Shown here: positions 1 to 6,851 of the stretch, piece after piece
Layout of the letters: every line of letters starts with the position of its first letter
Numbering within the stretch: position 1 is the stretch's first letter
Source of the DNA: Kitasatospora sp. MAA19
Lineage (GTDB): Bacteria; Actinomycetota; Actinomycetes; Streptomycetales; Streptomycetaceae
DNA: 64,000 nt
NCBI RefSeq assembly: GCF_029894125.1
Contig: NZ_JARXYZ010000001.1
Coordinates: 186,001 to 250,000, forward strand
Direction: 5' to 3'
The notes under the pieces: model-generated
The model's database searches: none
What the model was told of the DNA's origin: nothing
Seen by the model: only the letters and a program-made list of their open reading frames with translations
Program-made: the position numbers and the translations under genes

Positions 1-65
1 AGCCCCGGCGGACCAAGGAACGGCGGATGCGCGAGGCCATGCGAATGCGAACCTTCCGGATCTGA
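1..65 (+). CDS. Possible C-terminal tail of an upstream gene (partial)
   Basis: One frame runs open from the window edge to a TGA at 63-65 and ends in a basic stretch (KERRMREAMRMRTFRI). Codon bias is compatible with coding, but 20 codons are too few to identify a family. The rest of the stretch, 66-357, holds no gene I can support. Positions 66-125 are a low-complexity run of alternating GCGGATTCGAC and GCGGTTCCGGC units. Confidence 0.25.
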   Translation, partial: PRRTKERRMREAMRMRTFRI

Positions 66-357
66 CGCGGATTCGACGCGGATTCGACGCGGTTCCGGCG
101 CGGTTCCGGCGCGACGCGCCCAGCGGTTCCGGCGAACCCCGGGCGGCGCGGCCGGCGCTTCACCGGCCGCCGGCCAGCCCTTCCGACACGACCTGCAAAG
201 ACGCGCTGCCGAACACCCCCCGCAAGGGCGGGCTTTCTGTCACGATTCCGATGGGACGGTCCGAACGAGCGGACCGCCTCTGGCGCGGGGGCGGCCAGTT
301 TTCCGCGTTGCCCGAACGCGCCGACAGCCGAGACCGATGATCTTGGGAGTGTCCCTG

Positions 358-900
358 GTGGCGTACTTCGCTGCAGTGCTTGCTCGCACCGAGGACGGGT
401 GGGATGTGAGCGAGACGGAGCTCGACGACGTCGAAACCCTCGCCGACCTGACCGACCTGGCCCGCGACTCCACGCAGGACGACGACAGCGTCCTGATCTT
501 CATCGAACAGGAGGATGCCTGGTTCGCCATCGTCCGGGTGGACGGCGAGGAGGACCCGCGGATCTTCGTGTCCGACGGCGCCGCCGCCGCCCGGAGCTCC
601 TACGGCTCCGTCCTCACCGACGAACTGGTCGACCAGGCCGGCGAGAGCGAGTTCGGCGACCTGGACCACCTGGTCGTCGAGCTGGAGGACAGCGAGGAGG
701 AGGAGTCGGAGGAGCCGGACGAGGACGCCCGCGGCGGCGTCCCGGTCGGCCCACTGGGCGACGCCCACCTGCTGACCGAGTTCGGCCTGGCCGCCGACGA
801 ACTCCTCGCCCTCAGCGGCGAGGGCGCCGTCCCGGGCGACGCCCTGGAGGAGATCGCCGAGGCCCTCGGCTGCGGCGAGGTCCTGGAGGCGGTCCGGTAG
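358..900 (+). CDS. tRNA adenosine deaminase-associated protein
   Basis: This 180-aa acidic protein belongs to the actinobacterial family encoded just upstream of tadA. Recognisable stretches are YFAAVLARTEDGW, a run rich in LDDVETLADLTDLA, FIEQEDAWFAIVRVDGEEDPRIFVSD and an Asp/Glu-rich middle. The GTG at 358 is chosen over the ATG at 337 because a GGGAG sits about 9 bases upstream and family members begin at this point. The biochemical role is unknown; its constant linkage to tadA suggests a partner of wobble editing or shared expression. It ends 51 bp before the preferred tadA start, on the same strand, and is probably co-transcribed with it. Confidence 0.85.
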   Translation: MAYFAAVLARTEDGWDVSETELDDVETLADLTDLARDSTQDDDSVLIFIEQEDAWFAIVRVDGEEDPRIFVSDGAAAARSSYGSVLTDELVDQAGESEFGDLDHLVVELEDSEEEESEEPDEDARGGVPVGPLGDAHLLTEFGLAADELLALSGEGAVPGDALEEIAEALGCGEVLEAVR

Positions 901-951
901 CGGTCGGTGGCCAGGCCGGTGCCCGTCGCCGGATACCCGACACTGGATTCC

Positions 952-1479
952 ATGCAGCCCGCATCCGTTCCGCAGACCGTCCCCCGGATCGCCCCCCTGC
1001 CCGCCCCCGTCCGCCCCGACCCGGTCCGCGACCGCTGGGCGGCGCCGATGCGCCTCGCCATCGCCGAGGCCGCGCTGGCGCCGGCCACCGGGGACGTCCC
1101 GGTCGGGGCGCTCGTCCTGGGCCCGGACGGCGAGGTGATCGGACGCGGCCACAACGAGCGCGAGGCGGTCGGCGACCCGACCGCGCACGCCGAGGTGGTC
1201 GCGATCCGGCAGGCGGCCGAGCGGATCGGGGCATGGCGGCTCAGCGGCTGCACCCTGGTCGTCACCCTGGAGCCCTGCACGATGTGCGCCGGCGCCATCG
1301 TGCTGTCCCGGATCGACCGGGTGGTCTACGGCGCCCTCGACGAGAAGGCCGGCGCGGCCGGCTCGCTCTTCGACGTGATGCGCGACCGCCGACTCAACCA
1401 CCGCCCCGAGGTGATCTGGGGCGTCCTCGCCGACGAGTGCGGCGAGCAGCTGCGCGAGTTCTTCGACACCCACCGCTGA
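952..1479 (+). CDS. tadA: tRNA-specific adenosine deaminase (A34 to inosine)
   Basis: TadA deaminates the wobble adenosine of tRNA-Arg(ACG), and two genes for that substrate lie in this window at 27.0-27.2 kb. The 175-aa frame shows the cytidine/deoxycytidylate deaminase zinc site: HAEV with His79 and catalytic Glu81, then PCTMC with Cys109 and Cys112. The C-terminal helix containing LFDVMRDRRLNHRPEV is typical of TadA. The start is uncertain. GTG 907 and ATG 952 add a Pro-rich extension not usual in the family, and ATG 1048 (MRLAIAEAAL) gives the classical N-terminus; none has a strong ribosome site. It is followed by tRNA-Ser(CGA). Confidence 0.93.
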   Translation: MQPASVPQTVPRIAPLPAPVRPDPVRDRWAAPMRLAIAEAALAPATGDVPVGALVLGPDGEVIGRGHNEREAVGDPTAHAEVVAIRQAAERIGAWRLSGCTLVVTLEPCTMCAGAIVLSRIDRVVYGALDEKAGAAGSLFDVMRDRRLNHRPEVIWGVLADECGEQLREFFDTHR

Positions 1480-1561
1480 CGCCCGCCGCCGACACCCGCG
1501 GCCGGCCGCCCCGGCGATACGGATTTCGTGACCGCGCCACCCGTCCGGTAGAGTTCCCCTC

Positions 1562-1648
1562 GGTAGCGTGTCCGAGCGGCCAAAGGAGCACGCCTCGAAA
1601 GCGTGTGTGGGGGCAACTCCACCGTGGGTTCGAATCCCACCGCTACCG
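1562..1648 (+). tRNA. tRNA-Ser(CGA), also the attachment site of an integrated element
   Basis: The 87-nt class II tRNA has acceptor arms GGTAGCG (1562-1568) and CGCTACC (1641-1647). The anticodon loop CTCGAAA puts CGA at 1596-1598, there is a long variable arm, and the T loop is GGTTCGAATCC. A CCA follows at 1649-1651. Its 3' part, from the anticodon loop onward, is repeated at 4504-4560, so the tRNA survived integration of an element intact. Confidence 0.97.
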
Positions 1649-1649
1649 C
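1593..1649 (+). repeat. attL-type direct repeat (57 bp) inside tRNA-Ser
   Basis: This 57-bp stretch, from the anticodon loop through the 3' end of tRNA-Ser(CGA), is identical to 4504-4560. A duplicated 3' tRNA half flanking an integrase relic is the signature of tyrosine-recombinase integration. The direct repeats bound a segment of about 2.9 kb. Confidence 0.93.
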
Positions 1650-1660
1650 CATTGAGCAGT

Positions 1661-1706
1661 AACGAAAGGGACCACTTACCAGATCTGGTAGGTGGTCCCT
1701 TTCGTT
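1661..1706. terminator. Bidirectional hairpin at the end of the integrase relic
   Basis: Arms 1661-1680 and 1687-1706 are inverted repeats of 20 bases with one G-T-type mismatch and an AGATCT loop. The hairpin lies 10 bp beyond the tRNA CCA, so it can stop both the tRNA transcript and the leftward integrase transcript. It belongs to the inserted element. The original tRNA terminator is now at 4571, beyond attR. Confidence 0.8.
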
Positions 1707-1731
1707 GCGGTCTCAGTTTTGGTCTCAGTTC
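1707..1731. promoter_or_regulatory. Probable integrase arm-binding repeat, left end
   Basis: GCGGTCTCAGTT is followed by TTGGTCTCAGTTC; the two parts share a GGTCTCA core 14 bp apart. Twenty of the first 21 positions recur at 4391-4411, near the other end of the element. Paired short repeats just inside each att core are expected for arm-type sites of a tyrosine recombinase. The function is inferred. Confidence 0.55.
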
Positions 1732-1776
1732 ACCTGTTAAGCGGCCCTCTCCGCGCCATCCGGCCCGTCCCGCTCG

Positions 1777-2182
1777 TCGTCGAACGCGCAGGGCGCCCGC
1801 CTCCAGGTCGACGTCACGCCACTGGAGTCCGAGCGCTTCACCCTGCCGCAGGCCGAGCGCCAGCGCGATCGCCCACCGGCCGCTGTTCCGGTTCTTGCCG
1901 GCCTCCAGGAGGAGCGCCTGCACCTCCTCCACCTCGTACGGCTCGACCTCCTCTTCCTCCACCTTGGGTGCGACGGCTAGCGACGCGACGTTCCGGGTGA
2001 GGTGTCCGCGCCGGATCGCCTGGTTGAGCGCCGTCCGGATGGTGCGGTGTGCCTGGTGGGCGGTGGCAGGCTTGCTGCCGTTGGCCTGCATCTTCTTTGT
2101 AGAGCCGTTCCAGGTGCTCCGGCTCCAGCTTCTCCAGCCGGTGAGCACCGACCCCGGGGATCAGGTGGACGTTCACCGCCAC
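1777..2182 (-). pseudogene. Tyrosine-type site-specific integrase, truncated and frameshifted
   Basis: Read leftward from the ATG at 2182, the first 29 residues (HLIPGVGAHRLEKLEPEHLERLYK) are in one frame. The rest (MQANGSKPATAHQAHRTIRTALNQA and onward) is in another. Removing one T from the run at 2096-2098 restores a single frame. The fused protein has the core-binding domain and the start of the catalytic domain, including the first catalytic Arg in ALGLRQGEALGL. Homology stops at about 1777, so the His-x-x-Arg and Tyr boxes are gone. The gene points toward attL, as in intact actinomycete elements, and cannot make an active recombinase. Confidence 0.85.
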
Positions 2183-2205
2183 CCGGTACCCGGCGAGGGT
2201 GGGCC

Positions 2206-2766
2206 GATGATGAGAGCGATCCGCTTGCCCTGCTCCGGTTGGTCTCGGATGCCCGGCCAGACCTCACGGAGAGCACGGACAGCGCGCTGGCCACCCTGGA
2301 AACTGAGGCTGTCCAGGTTGGCCGGCCGCCCCCGGGCGGAGAATCGGTTCTCCGCGCCTGTGCCCGCTCCGGCCGGCTGGTCTCGGTGGTCAGCAACAAC
2401 GCGGGTGCGGCTATCGAGACCTACCTCACCGAGCACGGTCTCAGCAGCTTCGTGGCGGGCGTCTTCGGGCGCACCCCGGGCGACCCCTCCTCCATGAAGC
2501 CGAACCCTCGCCTGCTCCTGGAAGCCATGGAAGCAGCGGGCGCGGAGCCAGAGCACTGCATCTTCATCGGCGACGCGGCCCGCGACGTCGAGGCCGGGGA
2601 AGCGGCCGGCGTCCCCACGATCGGCTACGCCAACAAGCCGGGGAAGGATGCCAAGCTGACCGCCGCTGGCGCAATCGTCGTTGTCGACTCAATGCAGGCG
2701 ATTGCAGAAGCAATGCAGCAGAAGCAATGCAGTCGACCAGCTACTGATTCCCTGCAGCAGCGCTGA
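2206..2766 (+). pseudogene. HAD-superfamily hydrolase, 5'-truncated
   Basis: About 186 codons resemble a haloacid-dehalogenase-like hydrolase of the type found on actinomycete mobile elements. Visible are motif II (VVSNNAG), the motif III Lys (SSMKPNP) and motif IV (CIFIGDAARDVEAGEAAGVPTIGYA). The N-terminal nucleophile motif DxDxT and most of the cap domain are missing. Convincing similarity begins at about 2206, immediately beside the integrase start, so a deletion probably joined the two genes. The open frame reaching back to 2002 is antisense integrase sequence. No start codon with a ribosome site is evident, so it is probably not functional. Confidence 0.7.
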
Positions 2767-2811
2767 GCCCTGGGCGGGCGCTCCACAGAACGCCATCAAG
2801 GCCGCACTGGC

Positions 2812-3078
2812 ATGCGATATGAGCTGTCAGGACGCCCAAGTGGCAGCTGTAACAGCTACGCTGATGTTCAGCCAAACAGCCGATACGTCAGTGAGTTACG
2901 AGACCTGGCAGACCCTCCTGCCAGGATCCGCGAGCGCGCAGAAGGGCACTCGTTGTCCCAGCACAAGGCCACACCACCCGCCCATGCGAAAGCGCGCTCA
3001 GGGCTGAAGGCTCGCCGCGAGGGTCACCCTCCGTGGATACGCAGCGAGGCCGACGGCCAGCCCAAAGAGGTGGACTGA
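2812..3078 (+). CDS. Hypothetical small protein of the element
   Basis: An 88-codon frame starting with ATG ends in TGATG, where its stop overlaps the ATG of the next gene by one base. The product is hydrophilic, rich in Arg, Ala and Ser, with no motif I recognise. The overlap suggests translational coupling to the HicA-like gene. Composition is less biased than in chromosomal genes, as elsewhere in this element, and no ribosome site is clear. It may be non-coding. Confidence 0.25.
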   Translation: MRYELSGRPSGSCNSYADVQPNSRYVSELRDLADPPARIRERAEGHSLSQHKATPPAHAKARSGLKARREGHPPWIRSEADGQPKEVD

Positions 3079-3350
3079 TGGTCGGTGCATCACTCCGTGC
3101 TTCGGATCACTCCAAGAAAGAGATCCGGAAGGTACTCGAGAAGCTGACTGCCGCTGGATGGACCATCCACGCCGATGGCCACTGGGGGAAGCTCTACTGC
3201 CCCTGCGACTCGCAGTGCACCACGATCCCCGTCAGTAGCACCCCGCAAAATGACGTGAACCATGCGCGTCGCATCGCCCGATTGGCGGCCCGCTGCCCGC
3301 TGCCCGAGGACTCGCCGCAGCGAAGCCTCACGGGCAAGCGGCGCGATTAG
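3078..3350 (+). CDS. HicA-like small RNA-binding-fold protein
   Basis: This 90-aa protein has the outline of a HicA/YcfA-type double-stranded-RNA-binding fold: KKEIRKVLEKLTAAGWTIHADGHWGKLYCP, then ISSTPQN-like VSSTPQND and NHARRIARLA. It departs from classical HicA in replacing the catalytic His region with GHWGKLYC and in having paired cysteines (YCPCDSQC). An AGAGGTGG ribosome site lies 5 bases before ATG 3078. It is followed 95 bp later by the HTH gene at 3446, and from memory this pairing recurs in actinomycete genomes. A toxin-antitoxin-like module is possible but unproven. Confidence 0.6.
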   Translation: MVGASLRASDHSKKEIRKVLEKLTAAGWTIHADGHWGKLYCPCDSQCTTIPVSSTPQNDVNHARRIARLAARCPLPEDSPQRSLTGKRRD

Positions 3351-3387
3351 TCACATGGCAAAATGTCCGATTAGACCAGATTTTACT

Positions 3388-3421
3388 GTTGACGGTTGAC
3401 AACACGTCTGCCATGGTTGAC
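3388..3421. promoter_or_regulatory. Three GTTGAC repeats before the HTH gene
   Basis: GTTGAC occurs at 3388-3393, 3395-3400 and 3416-3421 on the same face-spacing scale (7 and 21 bp). The cluster sits 25-58 bp upstream of the start of a gene whose product contains a helix-turn-helix, and TTGACA at 3396 could also serve as a -35 element. Autoregulation is an inference from position. Confidence 0.4.
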
Positions 3422-3445
3422 CCTAAGCAGAGTTGGGGGCCAACC

Positions 3446-4369
3446 ATGGAGTACGAGTTCACGTTCGTCGTGTCGGGTGTCGACGTCGACGACGAATCGT
3501 CGGTAGACACCCTCCGCGAGTCCCTAGATGCAATGCTGTCGCGGGCTGGCGGCTTGGATCTTCTCACCGTCTCCTACGAAGGCGAGAGCGCGGTACAGGC
3601 CGCCCTGGAGTGTGCCGCGCAAGCTAAAACCGTCGTTCCGCGTCTGCGCGTGCTGCGACTCGACCGCGACCTTGTAGGCGTGCATGAGATCGCAGAACGG
3701 ACCGATCGCAGCCGCCAGAACGTCGCCCAGTGGGTCAATGGCGAGCGCAAAGCCCAGGGATCGCCTTTCCCGGCCGCAGAGGGGACTGCAGGGCGGTCTC
3801 AGGTGTGGCTCTGGACAGAAGTGAACGCCTGGCTAGAGCAGCACGATCTCGCAGACGGCATGGCGTACCCGACGCGTGCTGAGATGACGGAGATCGACTT
3901 CGCGCTAGCAAACATGTTCTCGCTGTCCTTCCGCATGGCAACGACAGACGAGGCACACAGCTCGGCACGTAGCGCGATCATCGAGGAACTCCGCACGGGA
4001 CACATCCCGGGCTTCCTCAACTACCTGCGCAGCCTTGAAGGGATTACCGACCCTTCGGGCAGCCATGTCCTCATCGTCGCCGCTGCCCAAGAGCCGGCCA
4101 TCGAGGTGATGCGGCTCGTCTCCAGCTTCGAGCACCAAGTGGTGCTGATCACGATGGTCGACGGCGACTTCATCGGATCAGTGATGTCATCGCAGGTGCC
4201 CGCCCGGCCCACGCGCATCGTCGAGGTGCCGCTCGACGCCACTGTTCGCGACTGGATGCAGTTGCTCAAGGACAACCCTCGGGTCGCCTTCGTCCCAGCT
4301 GTCGACCGATCCGTCACCGACATCGATCAAGCGCCGAGCATCCAGCAGGTACTCGGTATCGCTGCCTAG
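3446..4369 (+). CDS. HTH DNA-binding protein with C-terminal domain of unknown function
   Basis: The 307-aa product starts MEYEFTFVVSGVDVDD; GGGGG about 7 bases upstream supports ATG 3446, while TTG 3389 would add 19 residues. Residues about 85-140 hold an excisionase/MerR-like helix-turn-helix (VHEIAERTDRSRQNVAQW, then an FPAAEG turn and SQVWLWTEVNAWL), followed by MTEIDFALANMF. Residues about 170-307 form an extra domain (HVLIVAAAQEPAIEVM, VRDWMQLLKDN) I cannot assign. As the only apparently intact large gene of the relic it may have been retained for regulation, possibly with the HicA-like neighbour. Confidence 0.65.
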   Translation: MEYEFTFVVSGVDVDDESSVDTLRESLDAMLSRAGGLDLLTVSYEGESAVQAALECAAQAKTVVPRLRVLRLDRDLVGVHEIAERTDRSRQNVAQWVNGERKAQGSPFPAAEGTAGRSQVWLWTEVNAWLEQHDLADGMAYPTRAEMTEIDFALANMFSLSFRMATTDEAHSSARSAIIEELRTGHIPGFLNYLRSLEGITDPSGSHVLIVAAAQEPAIEVMRLVSSFEHQVVLITMVDGDFIGSVMSSQVPARPTRIVEVPLDATVRDWMQLLKDNPRVAFVPAVDRSVTDIDQAPSIQQVLGIAA

Positions 4370-4390
4370 CGCTGCCACCGCGTCTGGCAA

Positions 4391-4415
4391 GCGGTCTCAG
4401 TTCTGGTCTCATTCG
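4391..4415. promoter_or_regulatory. Probable integrase arm-binding repeat, right end
   Basis: GCGGTCTCAGTT is followed by CTGGTCTCATTCG. It matches 1707-1727 at 20 of 21 positions and lies 89 bp inside attR. It is the partner of the left repeat. Confidence 0.55.
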
Positions 4416-4503
4416 CCCCCGTTCGCTGGGGTTCACCGCACCCCAAGCCCCTCTCACCAGGGGGCGGAACCCCGGCGAACACCGCCGAACCCGGCCGCAC
4501 AGA

Positions 4504-4560
4504 CCTCGAAAGCGTGTGTGGGGGCAACTCCACCGTGGGTTCGAATCCCACCGCTACCGC
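4504..4560 (+). repeat. attR-type direct repeat of the tRNA-Ser 3' half
   Basis: This is an exact 57-bp copy of 1593-1649, without an acceptor 5' arm or D arm, so it is not a tRNA gene. It marks the right end of the inserted element and is the displaced 3' end of the original tRNA gene or of the element's attP. Confidence 0.93.
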
Positions 4561-4570
4561 TTGGAAAGCC

Positions 4571-4601
4571 CGAGGGCCCGTCCGATCCGGACGGGCCCTC
4601 G
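4571..4601 (+). terminator. Original tRNA-Ser terminator, separated by the insertion
   Basis: The hairpin has perfect 14-bp arms, CGAGGGCCCGTCCG and its complement, around a 3-base loop. It stands 10 bp after attR, the distance expected from the end of the native tRNA-Ser gene before integration. Confidence 0.8.
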
Positions 4602-5010
4602 GCGTTTCCGCGCACCCTCGAACGCGGAAAGGCTCCGTACTCAGGGCCGATGACCACCAACGCCCGGAGAGTACGGAGCCTGGAGGGGGGAGCGGCTCGG
4701 GGGGACTGACCGCTCCCCCGGCGGAGTCCCACAACCGGTGCCGCGTCGGGGGGAAACCGCGGCGCCCGGTCCCACAGCGGGGAACTCCGGATCCACGCAC
4801 CGGGGATTCCTGCCAGATCCTCGGTACGTCTTCCATCCTGCCGCCCGGGCCGCGGACGGGCACCCGGAGAAAGGCCCCACTCACGGGGACCTTCGTCCCG
4901 CCAGGCGAACGCGTCGCACACTTGATAGCCCGTCCGGTGGATAAGCTGCTTCCGCAGGGCCGCTCGGGGACCCGGATGGCGGCGGCCCACAGCAGGGAGG
5001 AAGGCACCCG
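4602..5010. other. Intergenic region with two adjacent strong inverted repeats
   Basis: No coding frame is credible here. At 4631-4642 and 4669-4680 lies a perfect 12-bp inverted repeat (GGCTCCGTACTC and its complement) with a 26-base loop. At 4686-4695 and 4710-4719 lies a second 10-bp stem (GGGGGAGCGG and its complement). Together they could fold into a two-hairpin RNA on either strand. The rest contains the promoter region of the 54-aa gene, with no clear -10/-35. Confidence 0.5.
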
Positions 5011-5175
5011 ATGGCGCAGGCGAAGAAGATCGGCATGGTCCTCCTCCTCATCTTCGTCCTCTACTCGATCATCAGCTCACCGGCCCGCTCCGCCCAGCTC
5101 GTCCAGCTGGGGTTCGAGGGCATCTCGAACGCGGCCAAGGCGGTCGGCACCTTCATGACCGGACTGATCAAGTGA
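5011..5175 (+). CDS. Conserved 54-aa single-span membrane protein
   Basis: ATG 5011 follows GGGAGGA at 7-8 bases. The product has a short basic start (MAQAKKIG), one hydrophobic span (MVLLLIFVLYSII) and an amphipathic tail (VQLGFEGISNAAKAVGTFM). From memory, similar 50-60-aa proteins with this FEGISNAAK-type tail occur widely in Streptomyces at this locus; their function is unknown. The N-terminus is probably cytoplasmic. It stands alone before the Dabb gene. Confidence 0.75.
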   Translation: MAQAKKIGMVLLLIFVLYSIISSPARSAQLVQLGFEGISNAAKAVGTFMTGLIK

Positions 5176-5288
5176 CCGGGCCCATCACGTGACCGGTCCG
5201 GCCATCTAGCGGGCGGCGGTCGTCCGGCCCCGGCACACCGGCTACGGTGAGCGGGACCCTCTGCCCCCGTCCGCGAGGAGCGGCAATC

Positions 5289-5582
5289 GTGATCCGCCAT
5301 CTGGTCCTGTTCAAGCTCAACGAAGGCGTCGCCAAGGACGACGAACGCGCGCTCGCCGGCGCCAAGGCGTTCTCCGAGCTCGGTTCGCTGATCCCCGAAC
5401 TGCGCGCGTGGGAGTGCGGCTGGAACACCACCGAGCGGGACATCGCCTACGACTACGCGATCAACAGCCTGGTCGAGGACCGCGACGCCCTTCAGGCCTA
5501 CCTGACCCACCCGGCCCACCAGGCCGCGGCCGGCCAGTGGCGCGAATTCGCCACCTGGGTGATCGCCGACATCGAGGTCTGA
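5289..5582 (+). CDS. Dabb (stress-responsive alpha/beta-barrel) family protein
   Basis: This 97-aa dimeric alpha-beta-barrel protein starts IRHLVLFKL, has a central His-containing barrel strand region and the typical YAINSLVEDRDALQAYLTHPAHQ motif, and ends WVIADIEV. GTG 5289 is preceded by GAGGAG at 8 bases, which decides the start. Members of PF07876 are small antibiotic-biosynthesis-monooxygenase-like folds with various roles. None can be assigned here. The gene sits next to sigF in the same direction. Confidence 0.85.
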   Translation: MIRHLVLFKLNEGVAKDDERALAGAKAFSELGSLIPELRAWECGWNTTERDIAYDYAINSLVEDRDALQAYLTHPAHQAAAGQWREFATWVIADIEV

Positions 5583-5623
5583 CCCCTCCCAGGTACCCCG
5601 GCCCGTCCCCCGGACGGCCCGTT

Positions 5624-5652
5624 GCGCCCCGTCCGGTCGCCGGACGGGGCGC
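5624..5652 (+). terminator. Hairpin after the Dabb gene
   Basis: Arms GCGCCCCGTCCGG (5624-5636) and its complement (5640-5652) are separated by 3 bases and lie 41 bp after the Dabb stop. Confidence 0.75.
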
Positions 5653-5862
5653 CTTGCTCTGCCCCGGAACGATCCTTGCGGCGCCTGGTCGGGAGGCCGG
5701 GTGAAGCCCCGACGCAGCACCAACACACCTCCATCGGGTGCTTGCCCGACCTGCGCCCACCTTGTGATGCTATGACCGGTTTTGCCGGACATGGCGAGGT
5801 GGTGAACCAGCCGCGACACCCGATCCGCAGGGCCCGTCGTTGTCGACTGAGGGAGGGGTGAC

Positions 5863-6708
5863 GTGTCCGTGGACGAAGTACTGGCGGCGATCATCAGTCC
5901 GGCCGGCGAACTCCGCCCGGACGGTCTGCGCGGCCCCGGCGGCCGACCCGTACTGGACGTCCGGACGCTGACCCGGGTGTTGTTCGAACGGCTCGCGGAG
6001 CTGCCTCCGGACGCCCCCGAGCGGGAGCGGGTCCGGGCTGCCCTGATCGAGGTGAACATCCCGCTGGTGCGCTACGCGGCCACCCGCTTCCGCAGCCGCA
6101 GCGAGCCGATGGAGGACGTCGTCCAGGTCGGCACCATCGGCCTGATCAACGCGATCGACCGGTTCGACCCGAGCCGCGGGGTCCAGTTCCCCACCTACGC
6201 GCTGCCCACCATCCTCGGCGAGATCAAGCGCTACTTCCGGGACAACGTCCGCACCATGCACGTCCCGCGCCGGCTCCAGGAGCTGTGGGTCCAGGTCAGC
6301 GGCGCGATGGAGGAGCTGACGGTGCTGCACGGCCGGGCCCCCAAGGTGCCGGAGATCGCCGCCAGCCTGCGGATCCCCGAGGAGGACGTCCGGGCTTGCC
6401 TGGACGCCGGGCGGGCCTACAACGCGGCCTCGCTGGAGGCGGCGCAGGAGCACGAGGGCGGGCTCGCCCTACTGGACCGGCTCGGCTACGAGGACGCCGC
6501 GCTGGCCGAGGTCGAGCACCGGGACATGGTCCGCCACCTGCTGGTCCAACTGCCCGAACGGGAGCGACGGATCGTGATGCTGCGGTTCTTCGCCAACCTG
6601 ACCCAGTCGCAGATCAGCACCGAACTCGGGATGTCCCAGATGCACGTCTCGCGGCTGCTCTCGCGCATCCTGACGAGGCTTCGGACCGGCAACTCCTGGG
6701 AAGACTGA
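5863..6708 (+). CDS. sigF: SigB/SigF-family RNA polymerase sigma factor (SigF type)
   Basis: The 281-aa group 3 sigma factor has region 2 ([46 protein letters not shown]), region 3 (VPRRLQELW to [10 protein letters not shown]) and region 4 ([39 protein letters not shown]). GTG 5863 follows GGGAGGGGTGAC. In Streptomyces the SigF ortholog lies beside sigN and acts late in spore maturation, controlled by anti-sigma factors of the HATPase type. The assignment to SigF rather than SigN rests on order (tadA side) and on the shorter N-terminus. No anti-sigma gene is adjacent. Confidence 0.88.
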   Translation: MSVDEVLAAIISPAGELRPDGLRGPGGRPVLDVRTLTRVLFERLAELPPDAPERERVRAALIEVNIPLVRYAATRFRSRSEPMEDVVQVGTIGLINAIDRFDPSRGVQFPTYALPTILGEIKRYFRDNVRTMHVPRRLQELWVQVSGAMEELTVLHGRAPKVPEIAASLRIPEEDVRACLDAGRAYNAASLEAAQEHEGGLALLDRLGYEDAALAEVEHRDMVRHLLVQLPERERRIVMLRFFANLTQSQISTELGMSQMHVSRLLSRILTRLRTGNSWED

Positions 6709-6751
6709 GATTGCAGCGCGTTACCCCCGCGTGACATCTTGCGACGTTCGG

Positions 6752-6777
6752 GTTTGCCGTGGACCGTGTTCCGGTAT
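6752..6777 (+). promoter_or_regulatory. SigB-like promoter candidate upstream of sigN
   Basis: GTTTGC (6752-6757), 14 bases, then CGGTAT (6772-6777) fits the general GTTT-N12-16-GGGTAT pattern of SigB/SigF-family promoters at five of six positions in the -10. It lies 75 bp before the sigN start. Autoregulation of sigN by its own class of sigma is known in S. coelicolor; here it is inferred. Confidence 0.4.
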
Positions 6778-6851
6778 GGAGGGGGAGGGCCCCGCCGGGA
6801 ACCACCGTGCGACGGCCCCCGTTCAAGTGTCAGTCACAAGGGGGTGGGTGC

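Noticed and set aside
160..2148. An open frame continuing from the integrase through tRNA-Ser and tadA
   Set aside because: Only the part above about 1777 resembles an integrase; the remainder is antisense to tadA and the tRNA.
4504..4560. Second tRNA-Ser gene
   Set aside because: The 5' acceptor, D arm and 5' anticodon stem are missing; it is only the 3' half, that is an att repeat.
1593..4560. A functional conjugative element (AICE)
   Set aside because: There is no replication initiator, no FtsK-like transfer gene and the integrase is truncated, so it cannot be active.
4366..5007. A leftward gene over the attR and hairpin region
   Set aside because: The frame runs through the att repeat and two terminators and encodes low-complexity Arg/Pro/Gly text without a start signal.
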